64,000 nt of DNA from Macrotis lagotis (taxonomy: Eukaryota > Chordata > Mammalia > Peramelemorphia > Peramelidae): positions 19,939,207 to 20,003,206 of the forward strand of contig NC_133665.1 in NCBI RefSeq assembly GCF_037893015.1. The letters are read 5' to 3'. Under the pieces are notes generated by a model. That model worked only from the letters and a program-made list of their open reading frames with translations. It was not told the origin of the DNA and ran no database searches. The position numbers and the translations under genes are program-made. Below, one piece after another: positions 42,090 through 53,563 of the stretch. Positions within the stretch are counted from its first letter, which is position 1, and the number at the start of each line of letters is the position of its first letter.

Positions 42090-42310
42090 TAGTATTTCGA
42101 TAGTGCTTTGCAAATTTTACAAAATGCTTCAATATGTTACTTGATTTGATTCTCACAACAACCTTGAGAGGTGGTTACTATTATTATCTTCATTTTTTCA
42201 AATTAGGAAGCTAAGGCAGACATGTTAAGTACTTGCTCAGAGTATCTGAAACAGTATTTGAACTCAAACTTTGCTGAGTCCCTCTCTATTCTCTGTGCTA
42301 CCTAGTTGCC
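42088..42310 (-). mobile_element. MIR-like SINE after an AAT repeat
   Basis: ATAGTGCTTTGCAAATTTTA, TCTCACAACAACCTTGAGAG and GTGCTACCTAGTTGCCCC. The AAT microsatellite lies at its left end. Confidence 0.6.
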
Positions 42311-42635
42311 CCTAAAAGGGGCACTAGTAGATAGAGCACTGACCTTTGAATCAGGAGAATGGTTGATGAAATCCTGCCTCAGACACTTGACTCTTACTAG
42401 CCATGTGACCCTGGGCTAATCATTTAACCCTGATTGCCACACATCCAGGACTATATCCAGTCATCTTGATTCATATCTGGCCACTGGACCCTGATGGCTC
42501 TGGAGGAGAAAGTGAGGCTGATAACTTAGCACAGCACCCCCTCACTAAAATCCAGTTCACATGCTTGTCAAGGCATCACCTCCCTGATATCATGGTCTTT
42601 TTTGAGAATGAAGGACAAACAATATTACCCAAGTC
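42310..42635 (+). mobile_element. MAR1-like SINE
   Basis: tRNA-like head, ACCCTGGGCTAATCATTTAA, then the same tail as at 545-795 (CTGGCCACTGGACCCTGATG, GAGAATGAAGGACAAACAAT). Longer and better kept than that copy. Confidence 0.75.
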
Positions 42636-43544
42636 TGAAGAAGGACACAATTCTTTCCTGGACACAATTCTTTCCCTCCTTAAGAGAGCAGGACAAGTCT
42701 TCCTTTCAAAGTCTAAAGGAGGACACATTCCATTTCTCATATTAGCTAAGTAAATCAATCTTTCACCAAAATTATAGGTGTAAAAGCTTATAGTAATTAT
42801 TAAACTTTGACAGGTGTTACACTGGTAGAATGATTCCCTCAAGATTCTTGTCTTCTGGTAATCTAAATCAAGATTTGGCTCACTTCAACTCTCACTGGTC
42901 ATCTTCCCCAAGAAATGGGGAACTTTATCTCTAACTTAAGTTTTACAATGTAGTAGAAAAAAAAAGTACTTCGAGTCAGATCTGGCTTTGAATCCCACAT
43001 CTTTCAGTAAATACTTATATATGTAGCCTTGATGACCTTTCTGGACCTCAGTTTCCTCATCGGTAAAAATAGATTGATTTCTCCAGTTCAAATGCTCTTT
43101 TGATGGTGGTGATCCCATCTAGTTTGTCTGTTTTGGGGCTCTAGGATTCACCAGTAACTAGTTTCTCTTCCCTCTGACCATCTAGATTTTAACTTAGAAA
43201 TTTAATTCCATTTTAGAATATCCAGAAGAACATCCCAGCATGTGGGAAAGGGACTTCTTTTTATAAACTCCCCAAAATTTGGTCCAGATAAGGTCTGGTT
43301 TTTCTACCAACTTATAAAGCAGTCCTTGCTGAACCAACAGTTTGATTGGAATAGCAGACTGTCATCACCCCATTGAATCCTGGAAAAGGGGAGGAAGAAG
43401 AGCCCCCAATAATATCATATCCATGGTTCCTAGGAAGTCAAAGTTCTAAGATTCAAAAGATGGTCATAGTGGAGCCTGTAGGAGCCACAGTTTTCTTTAT
43501 TACAATTAAAGCTCCCTGACTAAATCCAATAGACATTTATTAAC

Positions 43545-43752
43545 TATGCTCCAGGGTTGGTGCTCCATCCATAGCGCCACCTGGCCATACCTACTATTAT
43601 TATTTTTTAAATTTTAATTTTTTCTCTCTATCGCTCATGCGGGGTCTATATTTTGGGGGGGGGGAGGGGGTATTATGTTTACTCTTAAACAAGAATATTT
43701 TAGTAATGTATAAAAAACATTTGTACAAAATAAGAATAAATTTTAAAAAAAA
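43545..43752 (+). mobile_element. 5'-truncated copy of the composite element
   Basis: Contains only the end of SINE module c (GCGCCACCTGGCCATACCTA) and the conserved 3' end (TACTCTTAAACAAGAATATT, then TTTGTACAAAATAAGAATAA) with an A tail. A 5'-truncated insertion is what target-primed reverse transcription from the 3' end would give. Confidence 0.85.
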
Positions 43753-44535
43753 GTCTAGGTACCAGAGTTATGAAGAGGAGAGCATCTAACATATGAAACA
43801 AAGACTGAAGATCAAATTTTACTCCTTACACTTACTATTAATGTAGCCATTGTTATTCAGTCATTCAGTTGGGTCCAACTCATGGACCATAGCAGGCCAG
43901 GCTCTTCACTATCTCCCAAAGTTAGTCCATATTCATGCTTGTTGCATTCATGACATTATCTGTCTTATCGTCTGCCATCTCCTTTTCCTTTCAATCTTCC
44001 CCAAAATCAGGCTTTTTTCCAGAGAATCAAAACTTATATAATAGCTTGTATGTATATAATGCTTTAGGGATTGCAAAACACTTTACCAATATCTTATAAC
44101 AACTTCAGGTTTTCATAATCCTCTATAAACAAAGTCTCATTGGAACCTCTTTCAGCCTCAATTTCCAAATCTGGAAAACCTGTATTACACACTTTTCAAA
44201 GTTTTGAGGTGCAAATGAACTAATTTTTATTTTTAGACTGATCTGGTTCATTTTACAGGTTACTCTATTATTATGTACTATAAATTCAAACCAAAAGTAA
44301 GCACCTCCTCATTAGTCTTTTGTTCACCCATAGGACTTACTAAGGTGATCTACAAATAAGATGCTTAGGCAATACAGTTGATTTTTTTTGGAGATTCTGG
44401 TACCTTAGGACCTTGCTGTGCCCAAATAAGTTCATGCTAAGTTTATAACCAAGTTTAGAATAGGGTTTATTAACATGCAACGGGCCTCTCCAATAACTTT
44501 AAACAAATGTTGGAGGGCAAGGAAGGAGAGAGGAT

Positions 44536-44693
44536 CTTTTTTTTTTTAAGGTTTTTGCAAGGCAAATGGGGTTAAGTGGCTTGCCCAAGGCCACACAGCT
44601 AGGTAATTATTAAGTGTCTGAGACCAGATTTGAACCCAGGTACTCCTGACTCCAGAGCCAGTGCTTTATCCACTGCACCACCTAGCTGCCCCG
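44536..44693 (-). mobile_element. Short tRNA SINE (family A)
   Basis: Antisense. Flanking GAGAGAGGATCTTT occurs on both sides (about 44527-44540 and 44693-44706), a clear target duplication, so the insertion is fairly young. Confidence 0.94.
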
Positions 44694-45251
44694 AGAGAGG
44701 ATCTTTCAACAGGGATTACCTTTTGCAGTCTACCACTACATTCATTCTGGTGTTTTATAAACTGTGTGCCATCTGTAAACAACTCTAAACAGGCCCTTTG
44801 CATGTATTCAGAGTTCAGTCTGAGGATCCCCCATTGCTACTCAAGAACAAGATTTCAGATTTTGGATCAGGTCCCTAGATAGACACAGGAGCTTTGGGTT
44901 TATACTGTAAGCAAGCTGAAAGTGTCCTTACCTAGTGATTGAGCTGGTTACTAAAGCACTTCTTTCTCTGTCTTCCACCCACCCTAAACACACTCATTTT
45001 TCATTATCAGAAGAATTTCAGATTTGAAAACTGCCAAAAACTAAGAATGTGACTAAAATATTTCTGTATTAATGATCTTTCCTTCAATCAATCAACAGGT
45101 ATTATAGCACTGAGCACTGACATTGTACTAGCCATTGGGATGGTTGGTACAAAGATGAAAAAATGAAAAAGGCTAGGAACTTTCACTCTTTTGGGAGAGA
45201 TTACATGTAATTATGGAAGTATATTTGCAATACTTGTATATAGAAAAGAAG

Positions 45252-48200
45252 TTTGTTCTTTTTTCTTTTTTCACATCATTTTATTTATTTTTAATTTAAT
45301 ATTTATTCTCATTTTGTACAAATAATGTTTTTATACATTAATAAAATATTCTTGTTTAAGAGTAAACAAAATATCCCCTCCCCTCAAAATTATAGACTCA
45401 CTTGAGTGATAAAGTAAAGGGGAGAGAAAAAAATTAAAATTAAAAAATAATAGCAATAATTGTAGGTATGGCCAGGTGGTACAGTGGACGGAGCACCAGC
45501 CCTGGAGCCAGGAGCACCCAAGCCCATATCCAGCTCATACACCCAACAATCACCCAGCCGTATGACATGCAAGCCACCCCAACTCCAATGCCCTGCAAAA
45601 ACCCCCCAAAAAAGAAAAAAAAGACATAAAATAAAATAGTAATAATAGTAGGGACAGCCGGGTGGTGGACAGAGCACTGGCCCTTGAGCCAGGAGCACCT
45701 AGGTCCAAATCCGGTCTCAGACACCCAATGATCACCCTGCTATGAGGCCCCAGGCAGGCCACCCAGCCCCATTTGCCCTGAACCCCCCCAAAAAATAATA
45801 ATAAAAAATGTGCTTCAGTCTGTGTTCCAACACCACCAACTCTGTCGTGGGTGGATCACATTCTTTATGATAAGTCCATCACAAAAGTTACTTTCATTGT
45901 TGCCACTGCTGATCGCAACTCCCTCCTTTGGTATTTCTCCACTACCATGTACTATATTTTCTCTCTCCTTTCACTCTGACTCTGCTGTAGGGTAGCTGAG
46001 TGGCACAGCAGACAGATCCCTGGCCCTGGGGCCAAGAGGCCCCGAGCCCCCACACCACCCCTTAGGCCCAGCATCCACCTGGCCCTATGGTCCCAGACAG
46101 GCCACCCAATCCCTACCCCTTGCAAGAAGTAAAAAAGAAAATGTGTTATATCTGACAACTCTCCCGCCATGGTCCATCCTCTCTTCCATCTTTCACATCC
46201 CCACCCCTTCCCCTGTCCCCTCCCCCTCTCCTTCATACTCCAGATGTCTATACTCCATTGAGTATATATGCTGTTTCCTCTCTGAGCCACCTCTGATGAC
46301 AGCAAAGGTTCCCTCATTCCCCTTTGCCTTCCCCCCCTTCCATATCATTGCAATAGCTCATTGTAATAAAGAAAAATCTTATTATATGAAATATCTTGGC
46401 CTATTCTCCCTCTCCTTTTTCTTTCTCCCATTACATTTCCCTTTTTTTATTGACTCCATTTTTACACCATATTTTATCTTCAAATTCAGCTTTCTCCTGT
46501 GCTTCATCTATAAAATCTCCTTCTACCTGCTCTGTTAATTGAGAAGGTTCATATGACTATTATCAGTGTCATTTTTCTATACAGGAATACATGCAGTTCA
46601 TCATCATTAAGTCCCTCATATTTTCCCCTTCTCCTCCAATCTCTATGCTTCACCTGAGTCCTGTATTTGAAGATCAAACCTTTTGTTCAGCTCTGGCCAT
46701 TCCAACAGGAACAGTTGAAATTCCCCTGGTTCATTGAAAGTCCATCTTTTTCCCCTGGAAGAGGACATTCAGTTTTGCTGGGTAGTTGATTCTCAGTTGC
46801 ATTCTAAGCTCTTTTGCCTTCTGGTATATTATATTCCAAGCCCTATGAGCTTTTAATGTAGTTACTGCTAAGTCCTGTGTGATCCTGACTGTTGCTTGTA
46901 ATATTTTCTCTTTGACTTAGGAGTTATGGAACTTGGCTATAATATTCCTGGGGGTTGGTTTTTTGGGATCTCTTTCTCAGGGGGATTGGTGGATTCTCTC
47001 CATTTCTATTTTTTGCCCTCTGCTTCTAGGATATTAGGGCAATTTTCCTGTAGTAATTCTTTGAAAATGATGTCAAGGCTCTTTTTCTGATCATGACTTT
47101 CAGGTATTCCAATAATTTTAAAATTATCTTTCCTAAATCTGTTTTCCATATCAGTTGTTTTTTTCAATGAGATGTTTCACATTTTCTTTTAATTTTTCAT
47201 TCTTTTGGTTTTGAAATATTGAGTCCTGATTTCTCATAAATTCATCAATCTGCCTGAGTTCTATTCTTTGTCTGAAGGATTTGTTTTCCTCAGAGAGCTT
47301 TCTTATCTCTTTTTCCATCTGGCCAGTTCTGCTTTTTAAATCATTCTTCTCCTCAATAACTTTTTGAACTGTTTTATCCATTTGACCTAAGCTGTTTTTT
47401 AGCATGCTATTTTCTTCAACATTTTTTTGGATTTCCTTGACTAAGCTTCTGACTTCATTTTCATGCTTTTCCTGCATCTCTCTCCTTTCTTTTCCCAGTT
47501 TTTCTTCCAACTCCCTCATTTGATTTTCAAAGTCTTTTTTGAGCTCTATCATAGCCTGAGCCCAATTTCTGTTTTTCTTGGAGTCTTTAGATGCAGGAGC
47601 TTGTGCTTCCTCATCTTCAGACTGAGTATTTTGATCCTTCTTGGGCTCATTTGCAAAATATTTCTCAATGGTCTTCCTCTTGTTTCTTTGCTTGTTCATT
47701 TTCCCAGCCTAAGCCTGTTTTTTGGGGTGCTTCCTGAGCTTTTGGGACACTCCCACAAGGGTCTCAGTGTGTGAGGTTCTGTCCTCCCTCCTGGTCTGTG
47801 AATGAACATAAGCGCCCCCCTCTGCCACGGGGCTGAGGTTGGGGCCCCTGTTATTCTATGGGGGGGCCTAGACTGGGATCAGGATCTGAATGTGGTCAGA
47901 CCCCCAGAGTCCTGTTCCAGGGGCAGAGGACAGAGCTGGGCAGTCTCTCTTCACTCCCCTCCCTCAGCTCAATGGGCTCATGCCCTGGGGGCTCCTGCTT
48001 ACTGGCTCCTCCTGCTTCTGTTTCCGGGTCTAGGCTGCCAAAAGACCAAGCTGCTCCCTGTGTGCCCCGAGGGCTGGGCTCCACATGCTCTCTCTGGCAG
48101 AGGTCCCCCACTGTTCCCCCACTTTGTGCCGATGCTCCCCCGGGGTGCAGCTCAGGAGACTCCCCCGCTGCTGTGAGCCACGGCTCCCACTGCCCTGGGG

Positions 48201-48442
48201 CTGCCTCCGGGAGGCTGAAGTTCTTTGGCTCTGACGGGCCACCCATCTGGCGGGCCACCCCTCCGACCCCGGGGAGCAGAGCCTTTCTGCTCTTTTCCAG
48301 GTTACCTTGAGTAGGAGAACTGCCTCACTGGGTCCCTTTGTAGGTTCTGTCTCTCGAAAGTTTAGTTAGAGTCCTTAGTTTATGAGTTTTTATCAGAGAG
48401 CTCTTAAGACTCGATCCCTTCATGTCACCATCTTGGCTCCCT
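45252..48442 (-). mobile_element. HAL1-like composite retrotransposon, copy 3, fused to PDXK sequence
   Basis: Same part order as copies 1 and 2, reversed: A-rich tail (T-rich at 45252-45275), modules c (45468-45606), b (45650-45790) and a (45988-46130), ORF1 piece 47151-47699, and a 5' untranslated region ending at the terminus GGGAGCCAAGATGG (complement at about 48430-48443). Directly beyond that terminus, on the same strand, lies an intronless PDXK sequence. I found no convincing target duplication for element alone or for element plus PDXK. Confidence 0.88.
47151..47699 (-). CDS. L1-type ORF1, N-terminal part, composite element copy 3
   Basis: 182 codons starting MNKQRNKRKTIEKYF, near identical to copy 1 through the coiled coil, ending before the RRM (HLIEKNN). 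The rest of ORF1 is present downstream to about 46,820 but not in one frame. Confidence 0.8.
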   Translation of the reverse strand: MNKQRNKRKTIEKYFANEPKKDQNTQSEDEEAQAPASKDSKKNRNWAQAMIELKKDFENQMRELEEKLGKERREMQEKHENEVRSLVKEIQKNVEENSMLKNSLGQMDKTVQKVIEEKNDLKSRTGQMEKEIRKLSEENKSFRQRIELRQIDEFMRNQDSIFQNQKNEKLKENVKHLIEKNN

Positions 48443-49370
48443 GGGCTTCTTTTCTCTTCCAGCTTGTGCTTTGGCACTTTGAATAGTCCTCTGAAGAACA
48501 TGGTGCATGGCTGACACTGTCTTTTCACAAGCCACCTTGAAATTATTTGGGTGTTTGTGTGTCCAAGACAAGAACATGGCAGCAAATAAGTCTCCTGTTC
48601 CCACAAAGACTGCATCCACTTTCTGAATTTCCATTTTGATTCTTTTTGTCACTTTTGTGCCATCTGGTTTTTGTTTCCTCTGACTTCCTAGAGCAATCAG
48701 GTAGTTGTTGCCTGAAGAAGCTGGCAAGTCAGAACTGGTGATAACTACAGTCTCTGGTCCCATAGAATGAAGTATATCCATTACCTCTAATGCCTCTTCT
48801 TGTGAAGAAATCTTTTTTCCAGTGAGTAACTCAGCCTCAAACTGGTTTGGAGTTATGGTATCTGCTAGAGGCACGACTTTTTCTTTGTAAACTGGAAGAA
48901 GATCTGCTGGAACATACATAGAACCTTCTCCATTCCACTTGTCACCCATCACGGGATCACATACATATACCAAATTGGAGTTCTGCTGCTTCAGCTCTCG
49001 GATTATGTCAACTACCATTGCAAGGAATGATTTGTCTCTTGTGTAACCTGTGAGAACATAGTCATACTTATTTACATTGTTCAGCTTAAGTCCTTCATAT
49101 AGCTCATGAAGTTCATTTGAATTTAACACCTGACCTTTCCAGTATGGATAACCTGTGTGATTTGAAAACTGGACTGAATTCACTGTGTCAATTTCAAATC
49201 CCAAAACTTGTAAGGGGTAGGTGGCCGCCCGGTTACCCACGTAGCCCCGGATGACGTGGCTCTGGATGGACAGGACCCTGCACTCCTCCTCCATGCTGGC
49301 CGAGGAGGCAGGAAGCCGAGGCTCTGGAGATGGGCTGAGTGCGGCAGGAGGAGGAGGGACGGGCCGGGGG
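48443..49370 (-). pseudogene. PDXK: PDXK (pyridoxal kinase) retrocopy with open frame, 3' end replaced by retrotransposon
   Basis: Intronless sense PDXK. From ATG at 49292-49294 ([20 protein letters not shown]) it aligns without gaps to human PDXK through AKAQAG, residue 279, then enters the retrotransposon 5' end and stops at 48425. The last 33 or so residues of the 312-residue enzyme are missing. The ATP-site motif VGTGDLFAA with the catalytic Asp is kept, as is [11 protein letters not shown]. The GC-rich 5' untranslated part ends near 49370. PDXK phosphorylates vitamin B6 in the cytosol; whether this copy is expressed or active is unknown. The frame is open for 326 codons if an upstream ATG is counted. 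Lack of introns marks it as a retrocopy. Confidence 0.93.
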
Positions 49371-50159
49371 TCTATATACAGGATTTCATAGTGTGCAGGG
49401 ATCATCTAGTTCCAGCTTTAAAACAACAATGGAAAAATTTGCTTTATAACATGCCCAACAAAGATGGTATCTGATCTCTTCTTTAAAACCTCCAGATTCC
49501 TTGGGAAATCCATGACTTTATCAAGGTGGCTCATTCCATTTTTATTTTCTGACTCCAGACTTAAACCTTTCCATGCAGTGATGGTACAAGAAGCAATATG
49601 AATGAATTTTCTACATTCCTACCTTTTAGTAGACCATGGATTTTACCTTGGGTATCACAAACTTTCAAATCATAAATTTTTTGTCTTACTACCCTGATTA
49701 ATTACCAGACTTGGGCAAGTTCTGAATAATGTGCTTGGTGCTTTATCAGAAAACACATGAGTTAACCTCTCTAGAGGTGCCAGGGTCTTAGCCTCCCTAG
49801 TTCTGTTGGAGAACATCATTAGAGTCACCTGGCCAAAGAAAAGTAAGTGATTGTCATCAGAACAAATTACAACCCCAATAAAGGGATTGGGAGCTTCTAA
49901 CTTGACCTAGCTCCTGGCTCTGGACTTTCCTACCTTCTTCCCAGCTCTAACTCAGCAGTATTCATCCAATGGCATCCTAGGATTGGAATTTCCAGATGAG
50001 GAAATATCCATTCTGGTTATTTTCACTTCTTACCAGCTCAGCTTTAGCTCAATGTGAGACCATTTTCCTCTCCCTCCTTTTCAGCTCCATTTTATGTTAA
50101 TGTTTTTCTTAGAATTTAAACTCATTAAGAGCAGGGACTATCTTCCTTTGATGCAGTAG
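49371..50159. other. Non-coding interval upstream of the PDXK retrocopy
   Basis: AT-rich, no ORF with a protein motif, no clear repeat. The sharp change from GC-rich to AT-rich at 49370/49371 marks the end of the PDXK-derived sequence. Confidence 0.5.
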
Positions 50160-50425
50160 CAAATACAGTCAAAAAGACTGGAATTCAAATCCAGCCTCAG
50201 ACACTTTTTGGTTCTATGACTAGGCAAATCACTTAATTTCTGTCCACTTTAATTTTCTTATTTATAAAATGGAGATCATAATACCATTTACTTCCTAGGG
50301 TTGTGGTGAGGATCAGATGAGATATTTATACAATGCTTTGCACATATTAGGCACTCATGTTGACAATTACTATTATTAAATAAGATAATATTTATAAACC
50401 TCAAAGAACCTTGTAAATGCTAGCC
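50160..50425 (+). mobile_element. MIR-like SINE
   Basis: AATCCAGCCTCAGACACTTT, AAAATGGAGATCATAATACC, GGTTGTGGTGAGGATCAGAT and GCACATATTAGGCACTC. Confidence 0.68.
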
Positions 50426-50447
50426 ATTATTATTTTTGCTTTATTTG

Positions 50448-50604
50448 TATTTTTTTTTTTAGGATTTTGCAAAGCAAATAGGGTTAAGTGGCTTGCCCAA
50501 GGCCACACAGCTAGGTAATTATTAAGTGTCTGAGGCTGGATTTGAACTCAGGTACTCCTGACTCCAAGACTGGTGCTCTATCCACTGCGCCACCTAGCCG
50601 CCCC
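50448..50604 (-). mobile_element. Short tRNA SINE (family A)
   Basis: Antisense; flanks TTATTTGTATTTT (50440 side) and TTATTTGTATTTT (50607 side) form a target duplication. Confidence 0.94.
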
Positions 50605-51279
50605 CCTTATTTGTATTTTCAAATCTTGATAAATATTTCATCAAATCTAAATCTAATAATGTTCTTAGGGCCTTCCACAAATACAGTCTGAAGCTAGATT
50701 TGCATTCCAGTCTTTCTGAATCCTGGAATGGCATTTTATCTATTGTTCCATCCTGTTGAGAAGTAACATTCTCTTCTTAGTGATGGTCATTCAGATAACA
50801 GATAGAATTGCTTTAAAAAAAAAAAGTTGGAAAAAGAAAGGAAAATAAAAGATGGGAATGCTTGAAAGGCAAACAGAAAAGAAAGACGAGAATGCTCTGA
50901 CCCTGGATGATCTAGTCAATTCTGAAGTAATTTAACTGAAGGAAACTTGACCTACCACCATCAGGACTAGCGCAGTGCTTTATGTTTTCATTAGTAAGGA
51001 ATGGTGTGTACTGAACCATAAATACCTTTTCATTCCTGGTGTCCCAGAACATACATTTATAAGGCAGACTGATGTAAAAATCTGTGTGGTGTAAGACCAT
51101 AGAACATAGAAGGACCCCACACAGTGATGGGGCCACTATTTGACCTCTTCCTTTAGCAGTGAATTCCAGCTAGTTGATGGTCTAAACTAATTTAAAACTA
51201 TATATTTTTTGTTTTTAATATTACTTTACATATGAAAATATTCTTTCTTTTCCTACTCACTGAACCATTCTTTGTAAAA

Positions 51280-51415
51280 ACTATTTTTGATGGTTGTCCT
51301 TGGTTCTTGAACAGAACCAAAATGACATCATAATATTGGGGGTCAGGTACAGTCAGTCCAGCTGTGGCTGATTAAACCAACCATAGAGGATTCTACCTCA
51401 AGTTGGGCACAATTT
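51280..51415 (-). mobile_element. LINE C-terminal fragment like 27620-28140, antisense
   Basis: Shares the order TTCTTGAACAGAACCAAAAT, then GTCCAGCTGTGGCTGATTAA, with the start of the element at 27620. Short and non-coding. Confidence 0.45.
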
Positions 51416-51548
51416 TTTTTTGGGGGGGCAGACAATAAGCTGACTTGCCCAAGGTCCCACTGTGAGCAAATGTCAAGTATCTGAGAACAGGCCCTCCTGA
51501 CTCTTGGTCTGGTATTCTATCTTCAGTGCTACCTAGCTAGCTGTCCCT
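51412..51548 (-). mobile_element. Short tRNA SINE (family A), diverged
   Basis: Antisense with internal loss; GACTTGCCCAAGGTCCCACT and a disturbed head. Confidence 0.7.
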
Positions 51549-51624
51549 AAAAATATTTTTTAAAAGGGGGGGTGGAGCAGTTCAGTAAAACAAGTCAAAC
51601 TAGCAACTGTCTGACAATATATGC

Positions 51625-51870
51625 ATTATTAATAATAATAATATCTAGCATTTATAGAATGCTTTAAAGTTAGCAAGTCATCTCATTTGATCTTCATCTC
51701 ATGTCTGTTACTATTATTATACCTATTTTACAGATGAAAGGAGCTCAAACAGGAAAAGCTGAATGACTTGACCAGAGTTAAATGGATAGCAAGTATTTGA
51801 GGCAGGATTCCAACTCAGGGACTTCCTGACTCCAGGTCTAGTGTTTGGATTATTTATTATCCATTAAATG
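51625..51870 (-). mobile_element. MIR-like SINE, diverged
   Basis: AATAATATCTAGCATTTATA, TACCTATTTTACAGATGAAA and CAACTCAGGGACTTCCTGAC. Confidence 0.55.
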
Positions 51871-52487
51871 ACACTTATTTATAAGTCTCCACCTTTTTAA
51901 AGAGACAGAGTTGCCTTAACTCTTTTAAGGACTTTTAAGGACTAGATTTGACTATGTGACACAGATAAACAGGATTATAAAATCATCCTAAATTCTTTGA
52001 TTCTCGTGTAAGACTAGAAAACCAGACATGTTCAAGCTTTTCTTTTTCCCATGGTGGTGGGATGGCGAGGGAAGATGTTAGTGCCATTTTCCATTTTTGG
52101 TGTCAGGTTTTAGATTTCTTCTTACCCTCCACCCCCAACCCATTCCCTGCTTCTAGGAAGCCAAACACTCCTTCCAACTTCTCAGGACAGGTCTGAGAAC
52201 AGGAAAAGCTTTAAGTTGACTCAAGGAGGAACTGTCATCTTACCTTGTGAACAAGGAATTCAGCCTTTGTCTCTAGGTAAGTCTGAGAGGGAAGATCTCC
52301 TTGACTTCAAAGAAAATAACTGACATCTGATACAGATCAAAGGAAAGGAATCTTAGAGGTCCAAAATCAGATTTTCTTCTTTAACTGATGGGGAAACAAA
52401 ATCTCTAAGAGGTAAAAAAAGATTTTGCATAAATAGTTAAGTGGTATGATCAGCTATGATAGACTTAACAGTTCAGTGATCTCCTTG

Positions 52488-52835
52488 ATCAATCCTAAAG
52501 AATTGTGATGGAAAATGCTATCCACATCCAGAGAAAAAAATATGGAGTCTGCCTGCAGAGCAAAGCATACTATTTTTACTTTTTAAAACTTCTCTTATAT
52601 TTTTTCTTTCCTTCTCTTAGTTTTTTTTTTCCCTTTAGTTCTAATTCTTCTTTCACAACATGACTGATGGGAAATGTTAAACACAATCTATATCAGATTG
52701 AATGCTGCCATGGGTAGGGGAGAGGAAAGAAATTGGTGGAAAATGTGGAACTCAAAAGCTTACAAAAAGATGAATAATGAAAGCTATCTTTTTGTGTAAT
52801 TGGAAAAATAAAATTAAAAATAAAAATAAAAACAT
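52488..52835 (+). mobile_element. Older L1 3' untranslated fragment
   Basis: Holds GGAAAATGCTATCCACATCC, TTCTTTCACAACATGACT and the end TAATTGGAAAAATAAAATTA followed by an A-rich tail, an L1 3' end common in marsupials. Non-coding. Confidence 0.75.
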
Positions 52836-52934
52836 AAGCAGATTTAAAAAATAGTAAGTGGAAGAGATCTGAATGTTTCATTCAGGATAGTTTAAGTCAT
52901 GTTCCTGAGTTATGCCCTCAGATTTGCCTCTTTT

Positions 52935-53300
52935 TTTCAGCAATGACATTTGTATTATTTATTTTCCAATTATGTAAAGATAATTTTCAACATTTTTGTA
53001 AAGTTTCCCTCCCAGTCTTTTCCCTTCCCACTCTAAGATATGATCTGATATCAGGTTCTATCTGCATAATCATTTTACACATTTCCATATTAGTAATGCT
53101 GTGAAAGGAGAATCAGAACAAAAGGGAAAGCCATGAGAAAAAAACCAAATTTAAAAAAGTAAAGATAGTATGTTTTGATCTGCATTCAAATTTCATAGTT
53201 CTTTCTCTGGACAGGGATGGCTTTTTGGTCACAAGTCTTTTAGAATTGTCTTTGGTCACCATATTGCTAGGAAGAACTAAAACTATCATAGTCAATCATC
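52935..53300 (-). mobile_element. Old L1 3' fragment, antisense
   Basis: Complement of an L1 3' untranslated region: CATTTCCATATTAGTAATGC and CATAGTTCTTTCTCTGGACA. Lies between a sense L1 tail and ABCC6-like block A. Confidence 0.6.
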
Positions 53301-53563
53301 ACACTATGAGCAACTATACTTAAATTTGAACTCTAAGTCTTCTGCAATTACTTGTGAAACCCTGGACAATTCATTCCCCTTTTCTAGGCATTGTTATTTC
53401 CATTTGTAAAATGAAGGGACTGGAAGAGCTGATCCAGTTTCAATATTTTCTGATTCTTTTCTTGAATTGAATTCCTGGACATTTGCTTTTCACACCTTTC
53501 AAATAAGCTGGCAGGTTTGGTTTGTCTGCACTTGGTTATCTGAGACAGAGGTCTTCTGAATAC

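Noticed and set aside
45390-46538. Overlapping frames of about 95-131 codons on both strands
   Set aside because: They fall across the antisense SINE modules and 3' region of composite copy 3; matching frames occur in the other copies.
45210-49400. TATATA-containing flanks as a target duplication for the PDXK chimera
   Set aside because: Only a few bases match around TATATA and the alignment needs gaps, so it is not claimed.
50880-51136. Possible exon with a plus-strand stretch ENALTLDDLVNSE, reminiscent of the dipeptidyl peptidase family, and a 74-codon minus-strand frame
   Set aside because: Stops follow at once, the expected next residues are absent and there are no paired splice signals. 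Chance resemblance.
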